DNA of 64,000 nucleotides from an uncultured Gammaproteobacteria bacterium (GTDB lineage Bacteria; Pseudomonadota; Gammaproteobacteria; Arenicellales; JAANXG01), in assembly GCA_947258785.1 (NCBI GenBank), contig CAMYJT010000010.1, positions 47,873 to 111,872 of the forward strand. The letters are read 5' to 3'. Each line of letters starts with the position of its first letter. Within the stretch, counting starts at the first letter, position 1. Positions 44,601 to 53,200 of this stretch are shown here, piece by piece. Under the pieces are notes generated by a model. It saw only the letters and a program-made list of their open reading frames with translations. It was not told where the DNA came from and ran no database searches. The translations under genes were made by a program, and so were the position numbers.

Positions 44601-46349
44601 GCTGTTGCCTGAGAGGGAGAGACCGGCCGGCACGGTATCGTCGACCACGTCGACCACGTAATCGCCGGCAACCAGCCCATTGAAGCGGTACAGGCCCCCG
44701 GCATCGGTCAGCGTCACCGCGATGGGATCACCGGTCGCGGCGTCACGCAGCACCAGGCGGATATTTGCAAGACCCGGTTCATCGTCAAGGTTACCCTGCA
44801 AATTGTCGCCGTTGGTGTCCAACCAGACCCGGTCGCCGATGGACCCGCGTGGCTGGAAGGGCTCGAAGTTCTCGGGGGCGACCTGTACCGTGTACTCGGC
44901 CGGCGCCAGCTGGTCGCCAGGGGTAACCGTGAAGAAGTAGAGGCCATCGGCATCGGTCACGGTCTGGTCAATCCGGTTGCCCTGGGGGCTGAGCAGATTC
45001 ATGACCACCCCAGGGATACCGCGCTCGGTGGCGTCCTGGACGCCGTCCGGGATGTTCGAGTCGTGCCACACGGTGTCACCGATGCGCACGTCGGGCAGCT
45101 GAAAGCAGGGCTCCGGCGGGTCGTCGGGGTTGTCCGCGGACTTCAGGCACAGGTTCTGCAGCAAACGCCAGGCGTTGAAGTTTTGTATGTCCATGCCGCG
45201 GAGTTTGACCTCGTAGATGCCCGGGAGCAGATCGACGCCGGCGACATCGGCGTCGGTGTCCGGGGAAGCCTCGGACAAGCGGTAGCGCTCCCACTCCTGA
45301 TTGCCCGAGGGGTTGTCGTTGGTGAACAGCTGCCCGTCGGGGGTGGTCACGTCGTAGACCACCGAGGGGGTGCGGACCGCAAAGAAGGTGTCGGTGTCGT
45401 CGGGGGGCTCGCCGATGCCCTGGGCGCCCTCCGGCAGGGTGTCCGGCACCGCCCACGGGGGCAACGGCGCCAGCGGCGTGTTCGGGTCATCGGTGTCTAC
45501 CGTGGAGCCGTCCTCCGCCCCATGGTCTAGATCACCGTCCCAGATGGTGAACTCGTTGGGATCGAAGGTGTTGGCCTCTTCCGCCGGCCCGGGCAGGGCG
45601 AAGAAGGTAAAGGTGCCGTCGTATGTGGTGTCGTCGAGATTGCCCAGGCCGCTGGGATAGATGACATCCACGTCGTTGAATTGCCACAACGCGGACTGAA
45701 AGCCGAAGGGTTCGGCGATGGTCGTCAACACGGAGTCGGGCCCGATGCGGAGCTTGAAATTCGAGACCACCCGCGGACTGCCTTGCACCAAGCGCACCCG
45801 CAGCCGGTAGCGGAACTGGCCGTCGGCACCCTGGGCGCGTTCTTCAACGGTGACCTCAGGTGCGTCGAACCAGGCGTTGTCCGGCATGGTCGAGCCGTCC
45901 AGCACGTAGGGCTGGGACGGATTGTTCGGGTCCGGGACCGCATCGTTGGTTTCGTCGTCGTAAAAGAGCTCGAACGTGAGTTCGCCCTCGTCTCCGACTA
46001 GCTTATTGTCCCAGTGCCCGTTCGATGTGTTGTCCTGCTCCCGTTCGTTGGTATCGCCATCGAACACCGAGACGGTGAATCCCGGCACGTCGACCGGCAC
46101 CGCGATGGAGACGTTGATCTCCTGGCCGGTCAGGGTCGCGTTTTCGGGCCCGGGAATGGAGAGAAACCGCGAGTCGTCCACTGCGCAGGTCGGCAGGCAG
46201 TTGAAGGTCTGCGCAGCGGCGAGGCCGGACCAGAGCAGGGCCGTCACGGTGACTAACGCAACGGTGACACGGGACCCGGCGGTGTAGGTGGAACAGGTAG
46301 AACGGACGGAGTCGGCGCGCCGGCCGAGAATTGGATTCAGCGTCTTCAT
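41649..46349 (-). CDS. Giant secreted SdrD-B repeat protein with Ser/Asp-rich C-terminus
   Basis: The ATG at 46349 starts a 1566-aa protein; the 43 extra codons upstream lie in the riboswitch. A signal peptide is cleaved near LAAAQ-TF. An N-terminal region of about 380 residues has no clear family. Eight SdrD-B-like repeats span about 420-1310, each opening with a form of IGDxVWLDxNxDGxQD and closing with DFGY, a Ca-binding Ig-like fold in staphylococcal Sdr proteins. A DUF7467-like module follows (about 1318-1430; VCEGKVTDLTLRYLG to IHTSCSQPIGPGLVRGDFE). Residues 1431-1566 are almost only Ser and Asp, with one KHVCPDDD island. No LPxTG, PEP-CTERM or other anchor follows. An adhesin or matrix protein is likely. 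It is controlled by the c-di-GMP riboswitch upstream. Confidence 0.85.
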   Translation of the reverse strand: MKTLNPILGRRADSVRSTCSTYTAGSRVTVALVTVTALLWSGLAAAQTFNCLPTCAVDDSRFLSIPGPENATLTGQEINVSIAVPVDVPGFTVSVFDGDTNEREQDNTSNGHWDNKLVGDEGELTFELFYDDETNDAVPDPNNPSQPYVLDGSTMPDNAWFDAPEVTVEERAQGADGQFRYRLRVRLVQGSPRVVSNFKLRIGPDSVLTTIAEPFGFQSALWQFNDVDVIYPSGLGNLDDTTYDGTFTFFALPGPAEEANTFDPNEFTIWDGDLDHGAEDGSTVDTDDPNTPLAPLPPWAVPDTLPEGAQGIGEPPDDTDTFFAVRTPSVVYDVTTPDGQLFTNDNPSGNQEWERYRLSEASPDTDADVAGVDLLPGIYEVKLRGMDIQNFNAWRLLQNLCLKSADNPDDPPEPCFQLPDVRIGDTVWHDSNIPDGVQDATERGIPGVVMNLLSPQGNRIDQTVTDADGLYFFTVTPGDQLAPAEYTVQVAPENFEPFQPRGSIGDRVWLDTNGDNLQGNLDDEPGLANIRLVLRDAATGDPIAVTLTDAGGLYRFNGLVAGDYVVDVVDDTVPAGLSLSGNSDSSPVSLAVGERVDNVDFGYSNANPLLRAVIGDTVWIDSTPDGIRTADEVGVTGVTMALLTPAGPNGIPGDFDDNDPIATSDTNGGRYLFTNVLPGTYTVEVTDFRDRLNGFALTVGSNPTAEFTVAAGDTVLDKDFGYTGGAVNSITNSVWLDSDRDGTRDFDELGLAGVTVNLVNTNPGAAELFGDRVVIATAVTDANGVFVFPEVLNGNYRLLVRDVDGVLTDLFPTTNAGFRGQRVTMAGADVTGNDFGYNDPLQLFDATNTAPGINPVTIPQKISQFVATTDVLTYDFGYGLNPLLIGDTVFDDQNSNGVQDAGEPGIPGVVVNLLDGDGRPVSSAVTDANGEYTFEVGPGTYTVVVDPDNSAMATTLARLGDRVWLNINGDNVQDPNEPGIPNVSVTLFDAVTNMAVASTGTDVNGFYHFDGLPAGDYYVDVVDSTVPAGLMLTSGADPTPTITLAPGETRDDLDFGYTTAPGTAAIGDLVWIESLPLNGTPEDEEFGPTGVTLSLTGTADDGSSVNRTTSTVGGRYLFADLPPGTYTVEVTDLGPDGLPGTGDEVLTGFTLSAGSPMPTLSVLANETDLTADFGYSDGPLFAVSDVVWLDSNRNGVQDADELTTFAGVTVALVDAFSGHLVAAKAITDANGAFTFPGLPDGDYELIITDDDHLLADLLPTTAAGVVGHPVTVSGGDVSGVNFGYAPLGLLDGRAPTTPTSITDTVVDTDVLTYDFGFGPGVCGVCEGKVTDLTLRYLGTVANAHIVVRQKKDGVAVFDDVVQPGGRFSFSGTWKNGTLGTEIVITVNGHFNTKIHTSCSQPIGPGLVRGDFEVLAGVSLHGGPLCPPEECPPHDDDSSSSDDDSSSSDDGHSSDDDSSSDDGHSSDDGSSSDDKSSDDGSSSDDGSSSDDGHSSDDGSSSDDGHSSDDGSSSDDDSSSDDRKHVCPDDDNSSDDGSSSDDKSSDDGSSSDDKSSDDGSSSDDGHSN
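41655..42055 (-). repeat. Low-complexity Ser/Asp codon repeat tract
   Basis: About 400 bases of imperfect trinucleotide-type repeats encode the Ser/Asp tail. On the plus strand it reads as runs of GTCGTCGCTGCTG with GAGCTGTGGCC (GHSSDD) units inserted. Such tracts change length by slippage, so the tail length may vary between isolates. Confidence 0.85.
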
Positions 46350-46359
46350 CTTGCGTACA
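46349..46359 (-). promoter_or_regulatory. Putative riboswitch expression platform at the start codon
   Basis: UGUACGCAAGA, which ends on the A of the start codon, is perfectly complementary to UCUUGCGUACA (46432-46422) in the second hairpin of the aptamer. Pairing would hide the start codon and break the aptamer; ligand-bound aptamer would free it. This suggests translational activation by c-di-GMP (an ON switch), by inference. Confidence 0.6.
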
Positions 46360-46403
46360 CCCCCAAACGTTTGTGGTTTACCGCGAACCGCCTCGTGTTT
46401 CAC

Positions 46404-46475
46404 TTGGCGGCCCGGCAGTCTTGTACGCAAGACCCGTGGCTTTCCGTCCCTACCTCGCGGCAGGTTTGGCGTTCG
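46404..46475 (-). promoter_or_regulatory. Cyclic-di-GMP class I (GEMM-I) riboswitch aptamer
   Basis: Read on the minus strand: CCAAACC, then a stem CCTGCC/GGTAGG capped by a GCGA (GNRA) tetraloop, then GGGACGGAAAGCC (consensus GGGACGCAAAGCC), then a second stem CACGGGTCTT ... AAGACTGCCGGG closing with CCGCC. All main GEMM-I landmarks occur in the right order and spacing. One substitution (G for C in GACGCAAAG) is seen. It ends about 55 bases before the ATG of the Ser/Asp-repeat protein. GEMM-I RNAs bind c-di-GMP and often control surface and motility genes. Confidence 0.82.
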
Positions 46476-46777
46476 CAAGCGACTCGCTGGAGAGCCGGAG
46501 CCGACTAACTGTACACCTGACCACCTGCTACCTCATACAGGCACCGGGACGCTTAGCTCCGACCATCACTGATCTCAGCGGTAATTTTACCCGCCGTTTG
46601 TGCCTGCGGCAAGGCGTTTTAGCTCAAAAACCTAAGCGATTGACTCAGTTTTTTGGTCGAATGTGGTCGGTTCCTGGACTAAACGCTGTAGATATCTCCG
46701 ACTGTGTACCCTGCATTAATGGCGGGACGTCCTCGTGCATTATGTGGGCTAAGCCCAGCGCATCGGATCGGTGGCAG

Positions 46778-46808
46778 AAAAATCCCCCACCGGTATGACC
46801 GGTGGGGG
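46778..46808 (-). terminator. Intrinsic terminator, minus strand
   Basis: CCCCCACCGGT (46784-46794) and ACCGGTGGGGG (46798-46808) form a perfect 11-bp stem with a 3-base loop. On the minus strand the stem is followed by ATTTTTC. It lies just after the broken SdrD-B fragment and before the riboswitch. Confidence 0.85.
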
Positions 46809-46824
46809 CAGTGGGATTGGGCCG

Positions 46825-46962
46825 GCAAACGACGACGGAATCGCGTGGTTCGCTGCCAGCGGACAGGGCCAGTCCGGCCGGCACGGTTTGATCGACCACG
46901 TCGGCGGTGCAAGCGCCCGGTGCGAGCCCGTCGAATCGGTAGCGGCCGAGGGCGAATAAAAA
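46825..46962 (-). pseudogene. Fragment of an SdrD-B repeat gene
   Basis: On the minus strand the frame reads GRYRFDGLAPGACTADVV then DQTVPAGLALSAGSEP. This matches the second half of the intact repeats in the neighbouring giant gene (GFYHFDGLPAGDYYVDVV, DSTVPAGLMLTSGADP). No start codon or upstream repeat half is left, and the frame runs into the terminator. It is a remnant of a third repeat gene or of an older end of the neighbour. An inverted repeat TGATTG-N7-CAATCA (46964-46982) lies at its broken edge. Confidence 0.7.
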
Positions 46963-47242
46963 CTGATTGACTTAGACAATCAATAAATTACGCGAATAAT
47001 GTCACATTGACTCTGAGTAATATTACTGCGTGATTCCATCCCATCTGTTGGACCTATGCGGGATCGAAAAATCCGCAGGTTAACGAATGAAAAACGCCCC
47101 AAGATCTGCTTGCAAGCTTCACATCCGTGAACTACTACTTTAGTAACTCTTGCCGCTCACACACTCAGACGGAAGTGTGACGGACAGGTCCGAGTACAAC
47201 CGAACACCCGGATCAAACACTACCTTTAAGTTGGGAGTCACT

Positions 47243-50200
47243 ATGTACGATTGCACTTTCCCGATCCGCCACACTGGGGCGGCCGCATTGCTGTGTCTGG
47301 CCGCTCAGCTGTTTGCCGGTGCGGCCGCGGCGGACCCCTACGCCTACGCCGATGCACCCGGCGATCAACTGCAATTGTCCGGCTTCGCCTGCGGCGCCGA
47401 CCTCACGCGGACAATCTCGATCCGCGACAGTTTCACCATCAACGACCTCGACGTCGGCGCGCTGTTCCAACACAACACCCGCGGCAACATTCGGGTCAGG
47501 CTGCAGTCCCCGTTGGGGACAACGGTGGAGATCGTCAGCACCAGCGGTGACGCCAATAACGACTACGATCTGCTCCTCGATAGTGCATCCGCCAACCCCT
47601 TGAACGATGGAAACGCCGACAACCCCGACCCTCCGCTGTACGACCGCACCGCCGCGCCGAGCAATTCGCTGAACGCCTTCAACGGCGAGAACGCACAGGG
47701 CGACTGGACCATCAGTGTGTGCGCGGGCACCAACGGATTTTACCGGCAGCTCGAGCTGCGCTTCGACGGCACGGCGACGCCGACCCCGGCACCGCCGGTG
47801 TCCCCGGGCGACATACCTTTGCAGACCTACTTCGTGCCGTTCCCGGAGGACGATGTTTATACCTCGCTGACCTCGATCTACACCTATCCGGGCAGCTGCG
47901 GGGATGTCAACGCGCGCAACCCCCGAGAGCCGGTCAACACCTACATCTCGCTGGCCGCCTCCTCCGATGGCACCATCATCTATTACGACCATCAGGAGGA
48001 CGCCTACGAGGACAATTATCTGAGCCTGTTCCAAGGCACCACCGAGGTGTGGGGCGACGGCGACGCAACCACCGGCTGTGCACCGACGCTGAACGGGGCC
48101 CCGTTGATTTGTAACAACGCCAACGACGTCATCAACACCGGCGACGTCATCGTGTTGCAGAACCAGGTCGTACCCGTCCAGGCGGTGCCCGGCAGTCAGA
48201 ATAACGTCTACGACTTCGACGGCGGCGACAAGATTGCCGCCTCGCTGCCCATCGCCATGACCCGGGGGGCGTGGCTGGCCGGTTCCAGCACCCTGCTGGC
48301 CGGGGCCCTGGAGATGTACGACGTGGACCGCTGGGACACGACTTACACGGCGCCGGTCGGCCAGGACCTGAGCGCCATCGACAACCAGATGTTTTCCTAC
48401 ACCGGCCTGGTCATTATCGCGGCACGCGACGTCACCACGGTCGACATCGACAGCGACGCCGACGGCACAGTGGACACCACTGTGGTGCTCAACCAGGGCG
48501 AGACCCATCTGGTCAACGGCGGCGTGAACGCGGGGGCGACGGTGGTCGCGGACGCCCCGATCCACGTCGACATGATCACCGGCGACCTGTGCGCCGGTTT
48601 CGAGAGCCGCTGGTACACGCTGTATCCGGACAGTCAGTTGTCCGACAACTACTACACGGCGGTCAACACCGACCCTGCCGTTGCCCCGACCTACGTATGG
48701 CTGCACAACCCGGGCACCGGCGCGATCACCGTGGAGGCCGATTTCATCGGCGTGGCCAGCGATCAGTCGATTCCGCTGGCCGCGGGGCAGACCCAGTTCG
48801 TGCAAGTGCCTTTAGGCTCCGGCGGGCACTTCTACACCACCGGGGCGACGCCGCCGATGTTTGTGGCGGTGGCCACCGTGGACTCCGACGCCACGAACAC
48901 CGCCCACGACTGGGGCCTCACCCTGACCCCGAGGGAGCAGCTGTCGCCGCAGGCGGTGGTGGGCTTCGGTGTCGGTCAGGACCCGACCATCACCCCGCCC
49001 ACCGAGAACGGCTCGCCGGTGTGGGTGACCGTGGCGCTGCCCGAAGGCATCCCCGACACCGGGCCGTACAGCGTGTGCGTGGACTGGGACGGGAACCGCT
49101 CGACGGTGGAGCAGACCCTGGTGCTCAACCTACTCGATGCCGCCACGATCTTCGAGCCGAGCGGCGATCAGACCGGCATGGCGCTGTGGGTGTGCGACGG
49201 CAGCCGCGCCCTGATCGCGGTCGCCTGGGGCCAGGACCCGGCCACCGCGAGCACCGGTGCGCCCGCGATCGACGTCGGCACCACGGTGCCGGCGCTGCCC
49301 AGCGTGGCGGCGGGCAAGGGCCTGCAGCTGGTGACCGACAACAATGGCGACGGCCTGCCCAACACCGGCGATGTCTTGCGCTACACCATCGTTATCCGCA
49401 GCACGGGCTTCGGCATCATCAGCGCCGGTGAGTTGAATATCCAGGACACCCTGCCGGTGGAGACGGTCTACGTTCCCAACACGACTTCCTATACCTTTAC
49501 CGGCCCGCCGGTACCGATCCCGGACAGTGGCAATACGCTGTTTCCGCTGGACGAAGGCGGTGTGGATCTGCTGCCGGTGCCCTTTAACCCGGGAGAGCAA
49601 TTTGAAATCGTCTTCGATGTCACCATCACGGTGATTCCGCCGGCCCCGGACACCATCGATAACACCGCCACCATTACCTTCCGCACCGAGATCATGACCC
49701 CGACCGTGATTTCAGCGCGCAACGTCGGCATCGGCGATTTGCTGTGGCTGGATACCGACGGCGACGGCGTCAAGGCCTGGCAGGAGTCCGGTCTGCCCGG
49801 GGTCGAGCTGCGCCTGCTGCGCTGTGCCAGCAACGGGACCAACTGTACGGCCTACGACAGCGATCCGAACACCCCCGGTGTGCAAGAGGTCAGGGTGCTC
49901 ACCGATCTCAACGGCGAGTACCTGATCGAGGGTCTGCCGGCCGGGACCTATTCGGTGCAGGTCGATCCGGACGCCACCACCCTGCCGGCGGGTATGGTAT
50001 TGAGCCAGCCCGGGACTATGGACGATCCCGGCTTTGCCGGCACCAACAGCGTGCCGGCCACGCTGAACACCGGAAATCTGCACGAGGACGCCGACTTCGG
50101 CTACATCCCGGCCCCCGGCACCGCCATCGTGGGTGACTATATCTGGATCGACACCAACAACGACGGCGCCCAGGACACCGGGGAGACCGGGATCTCCGGC

Positions 50201-53200
50201 GTACAGGTGGAATTGTGGGACCCGGTCGACGGCATCGTCGGCAATGGCAACGACGTGCTGGTGAACACCACCACGACCAGCGCCACCGGCCGTTACCTGT
50301 TCACCAACATTGCGGCGGCTCCAACGGACTATTACGTCCAGGTGGTGGCCGGGACCCTGCCGCCAGGCGCGACCCCGACGGTCGGTCCGCAGAGCCCGGG
50401 CAGCAACACCTCCCCGGTGTTTACCCTGGATCCCGGCGAGATCGACAACACCGTCGACTTCGGCTACTTGGCGCCGAACCGGTTCACCGTCACCGATACG
50501 GTCTGGCTCGATGCCGACAGCGACGGCGTGCTCGATGCCGGTGAGGATGGGCTGGCCAATGTCACGGTGGATCTACTTGATGCAGCCGGCAACCTGATCG
50601 CCACGACCCACACCGGCGCCAATGGCGAGTTCAGCTTCAGCGGTCTGGCGCCGGGCAACTACACCCTCCGCGTGACCGACACGGATCGGATCCTCGACGG
50701 ATTCATCGGCACGACCGTGGCCGGCCAGACCCGCGAACAGGCAGTCGTGGTCGTCGCCGCGGACATTACCGGTGTGAATTTCGGTTACAACGGATCGGGC
50801 GCCATAGGCGACGTCGTGTTCAGCGACGCCAACGGCAACGGGGTGATGGACGCCGGTGAACCGGGAATCGCCGGGGTCACTGTGGAGTTGCGCGACGGCA
50901 GCAACGCCCTGGTCGCCACCGCCACCACCGGGCCGAACGGCGGCTATCTGTTTCAGGGTTTGAATGCCGGGAGCTTTACGGTAATCGTCACCGACACCGG
51001 TTCCGTGTTGAGCGGTTTCAACCCCACCGCCGATCCAGACGAGCCCGGGACCTGTGCGGTCTGCGACGAGCAGTCGACGACGGCGCTGGTGTTGTTCGAC
51101 CACGACAGCAACCCGGGTACGCCGGACATCGTGTCGTCGGATCTCGATCTCGACTTCGGTTATCAACCGACCACGGTCGGCACCATTTCCGGCACCGTGT
51201 TTCACGACCAGAACAGCGACGGCATTCAAAACGCCGGTGATCCGGGACTCTCGGGGGTGCGCATCAACCTGGTCGACGCGGGTCCCGACGGAATCTTCGG
51301 GACTCAGGACGACCAGGTGGTCACCACGGTGACAACGGACTCGAACGGCGATTACACCTTTACCGGGGTACCGTTGGATACAACGTATTACGTCGATGTC
51401 GTGGACCAGGACGTGCATCTGGCCGATCACACGACCGGCAACGACCCTTCGACGCTTGGCGACGCGAGCCTGCAGTTCATCACCCTGACTGCCGGCAACC
51501 CGACCGTCGACGCCACCGACACCGGCAACCCGGGCGGGGTCAATCGCACCGTGTTCGGGTTCGGTGGCACCTCCACCAACCCGGTGACGCTGCGGCATTT
51601 CCGCGCCACCGCCGGGGTGAGTTCCGGCGAGGTGTCGTTCGACTGGTCTACCGCGACCGAAGTCGGGAACATGGGTTTTAATCTGTACGTCAAGTCTCGC
51701 GGCCAGTGGCACAAAATCAATCGCCAACCGATCCACTCAAAGGTTGTCGACTCCGTCACGGTCACTGAATACAACTATTCGGCATCCGGCGTTCAAGGTT
51801 CCCGGTTTGCCATCGTGGACATCGACATTCGCGGTACACCGACCATCCACGGGCCGTTTAAGCTCGGCAAACGCTACGGCGCCAAGCGGGCGCGCAAACG
51901 CACCGATTGGGACGGAATTCGCGCCCGGCATGATGCAGCGAAAAACGAGCGCAAGCGGGCCAAGCGGGCCAAGCTGGCGCGGAAGGCACGCCACCTGCGC
52001 GGTCAGGCCGATGAGTTTGCTGACCTGGGCGGGACGGTGATGATAAACCTCGGCGTGCGTGAGACTGGGATAGTCCGCGTGACCTATGAGCAACTGGCCG
52101 AGGCGGGGCTGGACCTCGCCGGGGTGCGCAAACGGCGAATTGCTGTGACCCACCGCGGGCACCCGGTCCCAATCCGGGTCGAAGGCCGGCGTAAGGACTC
52201 GAAATCGAAAAAGAAATTCGGACCCGGCGGCTTCATCGAATTCCTGGGCGAGGGACTGGATACCTTGTATACCGACACCAACGTGTACGTCCTGGAAGTG
52301 CGCCGAGATATGGCGGCCCGTGTTGACGTCGATAAGAGGCGCGTGCCCAAGCGATCTGCTCCGGTCAGGTATTACATGGAAACCGCCGAGGTGGCGACCC
52401 AGGCGCTGTACACCGCGGCGTCACCGACCAGCGATCCGTGGTACGCCGCCAGAATGCTGGCTTACGGCGCCCCCTATACCGGGAACTTTTCGGTGACCAT
52501 GGACGATCACATCGTGGCGGCCGCACCGGCCACGCTGACGGTCGATTTGTGGGGCGGCAGCGATCTAGCGGAAGACCCCGACCATCACGTGATCGTCGCA
52601 TTTAACGGCGTGCCAGTAGCGGACCAGGAGTTTGACGGCCTGGACCGCCTGACCATTCGGGAGACCCTGCCGGCCCACAGCTTGAAGCAAGAAAGCGATA
52701 ACTGGCTGAACGTCGAGTTGCCGTTCGACACCGGCGGCATCTTTGATCTGGTCAACTTGGATCGCTTCAGCGTCACTTACCCCCGCGCGTTCGTGGCCCG
52801 TGGCGGCCGGCTCAGCTTTACGGCCGCGGGGTCGCTGTTCCGCGTCGAGGGGCTGCCCGATGACCAGGTGGTGGTCTACCGCGTCACCGGGACGACCGTC
52901 CAGCGTGTAAAACGCCTGCGGGTCCATGAGTCCGGTGACGGCTTCGCGGTGAGTTTTGCCGGGTCCGGCACGGCCGCGACCTATCACGTGGCGACCGTCG
53001 ATGCGGCCATAAAACCGTCGTTTCATATCCCCGGTTACGACGGGACCCTGATCGAGGGCCAGGCGCAGTACCTGATCATTGCCCATCCGGACTTCATCAA
53101 TGGAGATCTGGATCTGCTTATTCAGGCCAAGCGGGCGCAGGGATTTACCGTGCAGGTGGCGGACGTCTTCGATGTGTACGCACATTTCAGCCACCACATC

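Larger units (their letters stand above)
46350..47242. other. Divergent control region between the two giant surface-protein genes
   Basis: About 890 bases holding, from left to right, the c-di-GMP riboswitch and leader of the Ser/Asp gene, an AT-richer stretch likely to contain its promoter, the terminator and SdrD-B remnant, and from 46960 to 47242 an A/T-rich region that should carry the promoter of the C25 protease gene. A stem TGCGGGAT-CGAAAA-ATCCGCA (near 47055) lies in that leader. No second GEMM aptamer was found on the plus strand. Confidence 0.5.
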
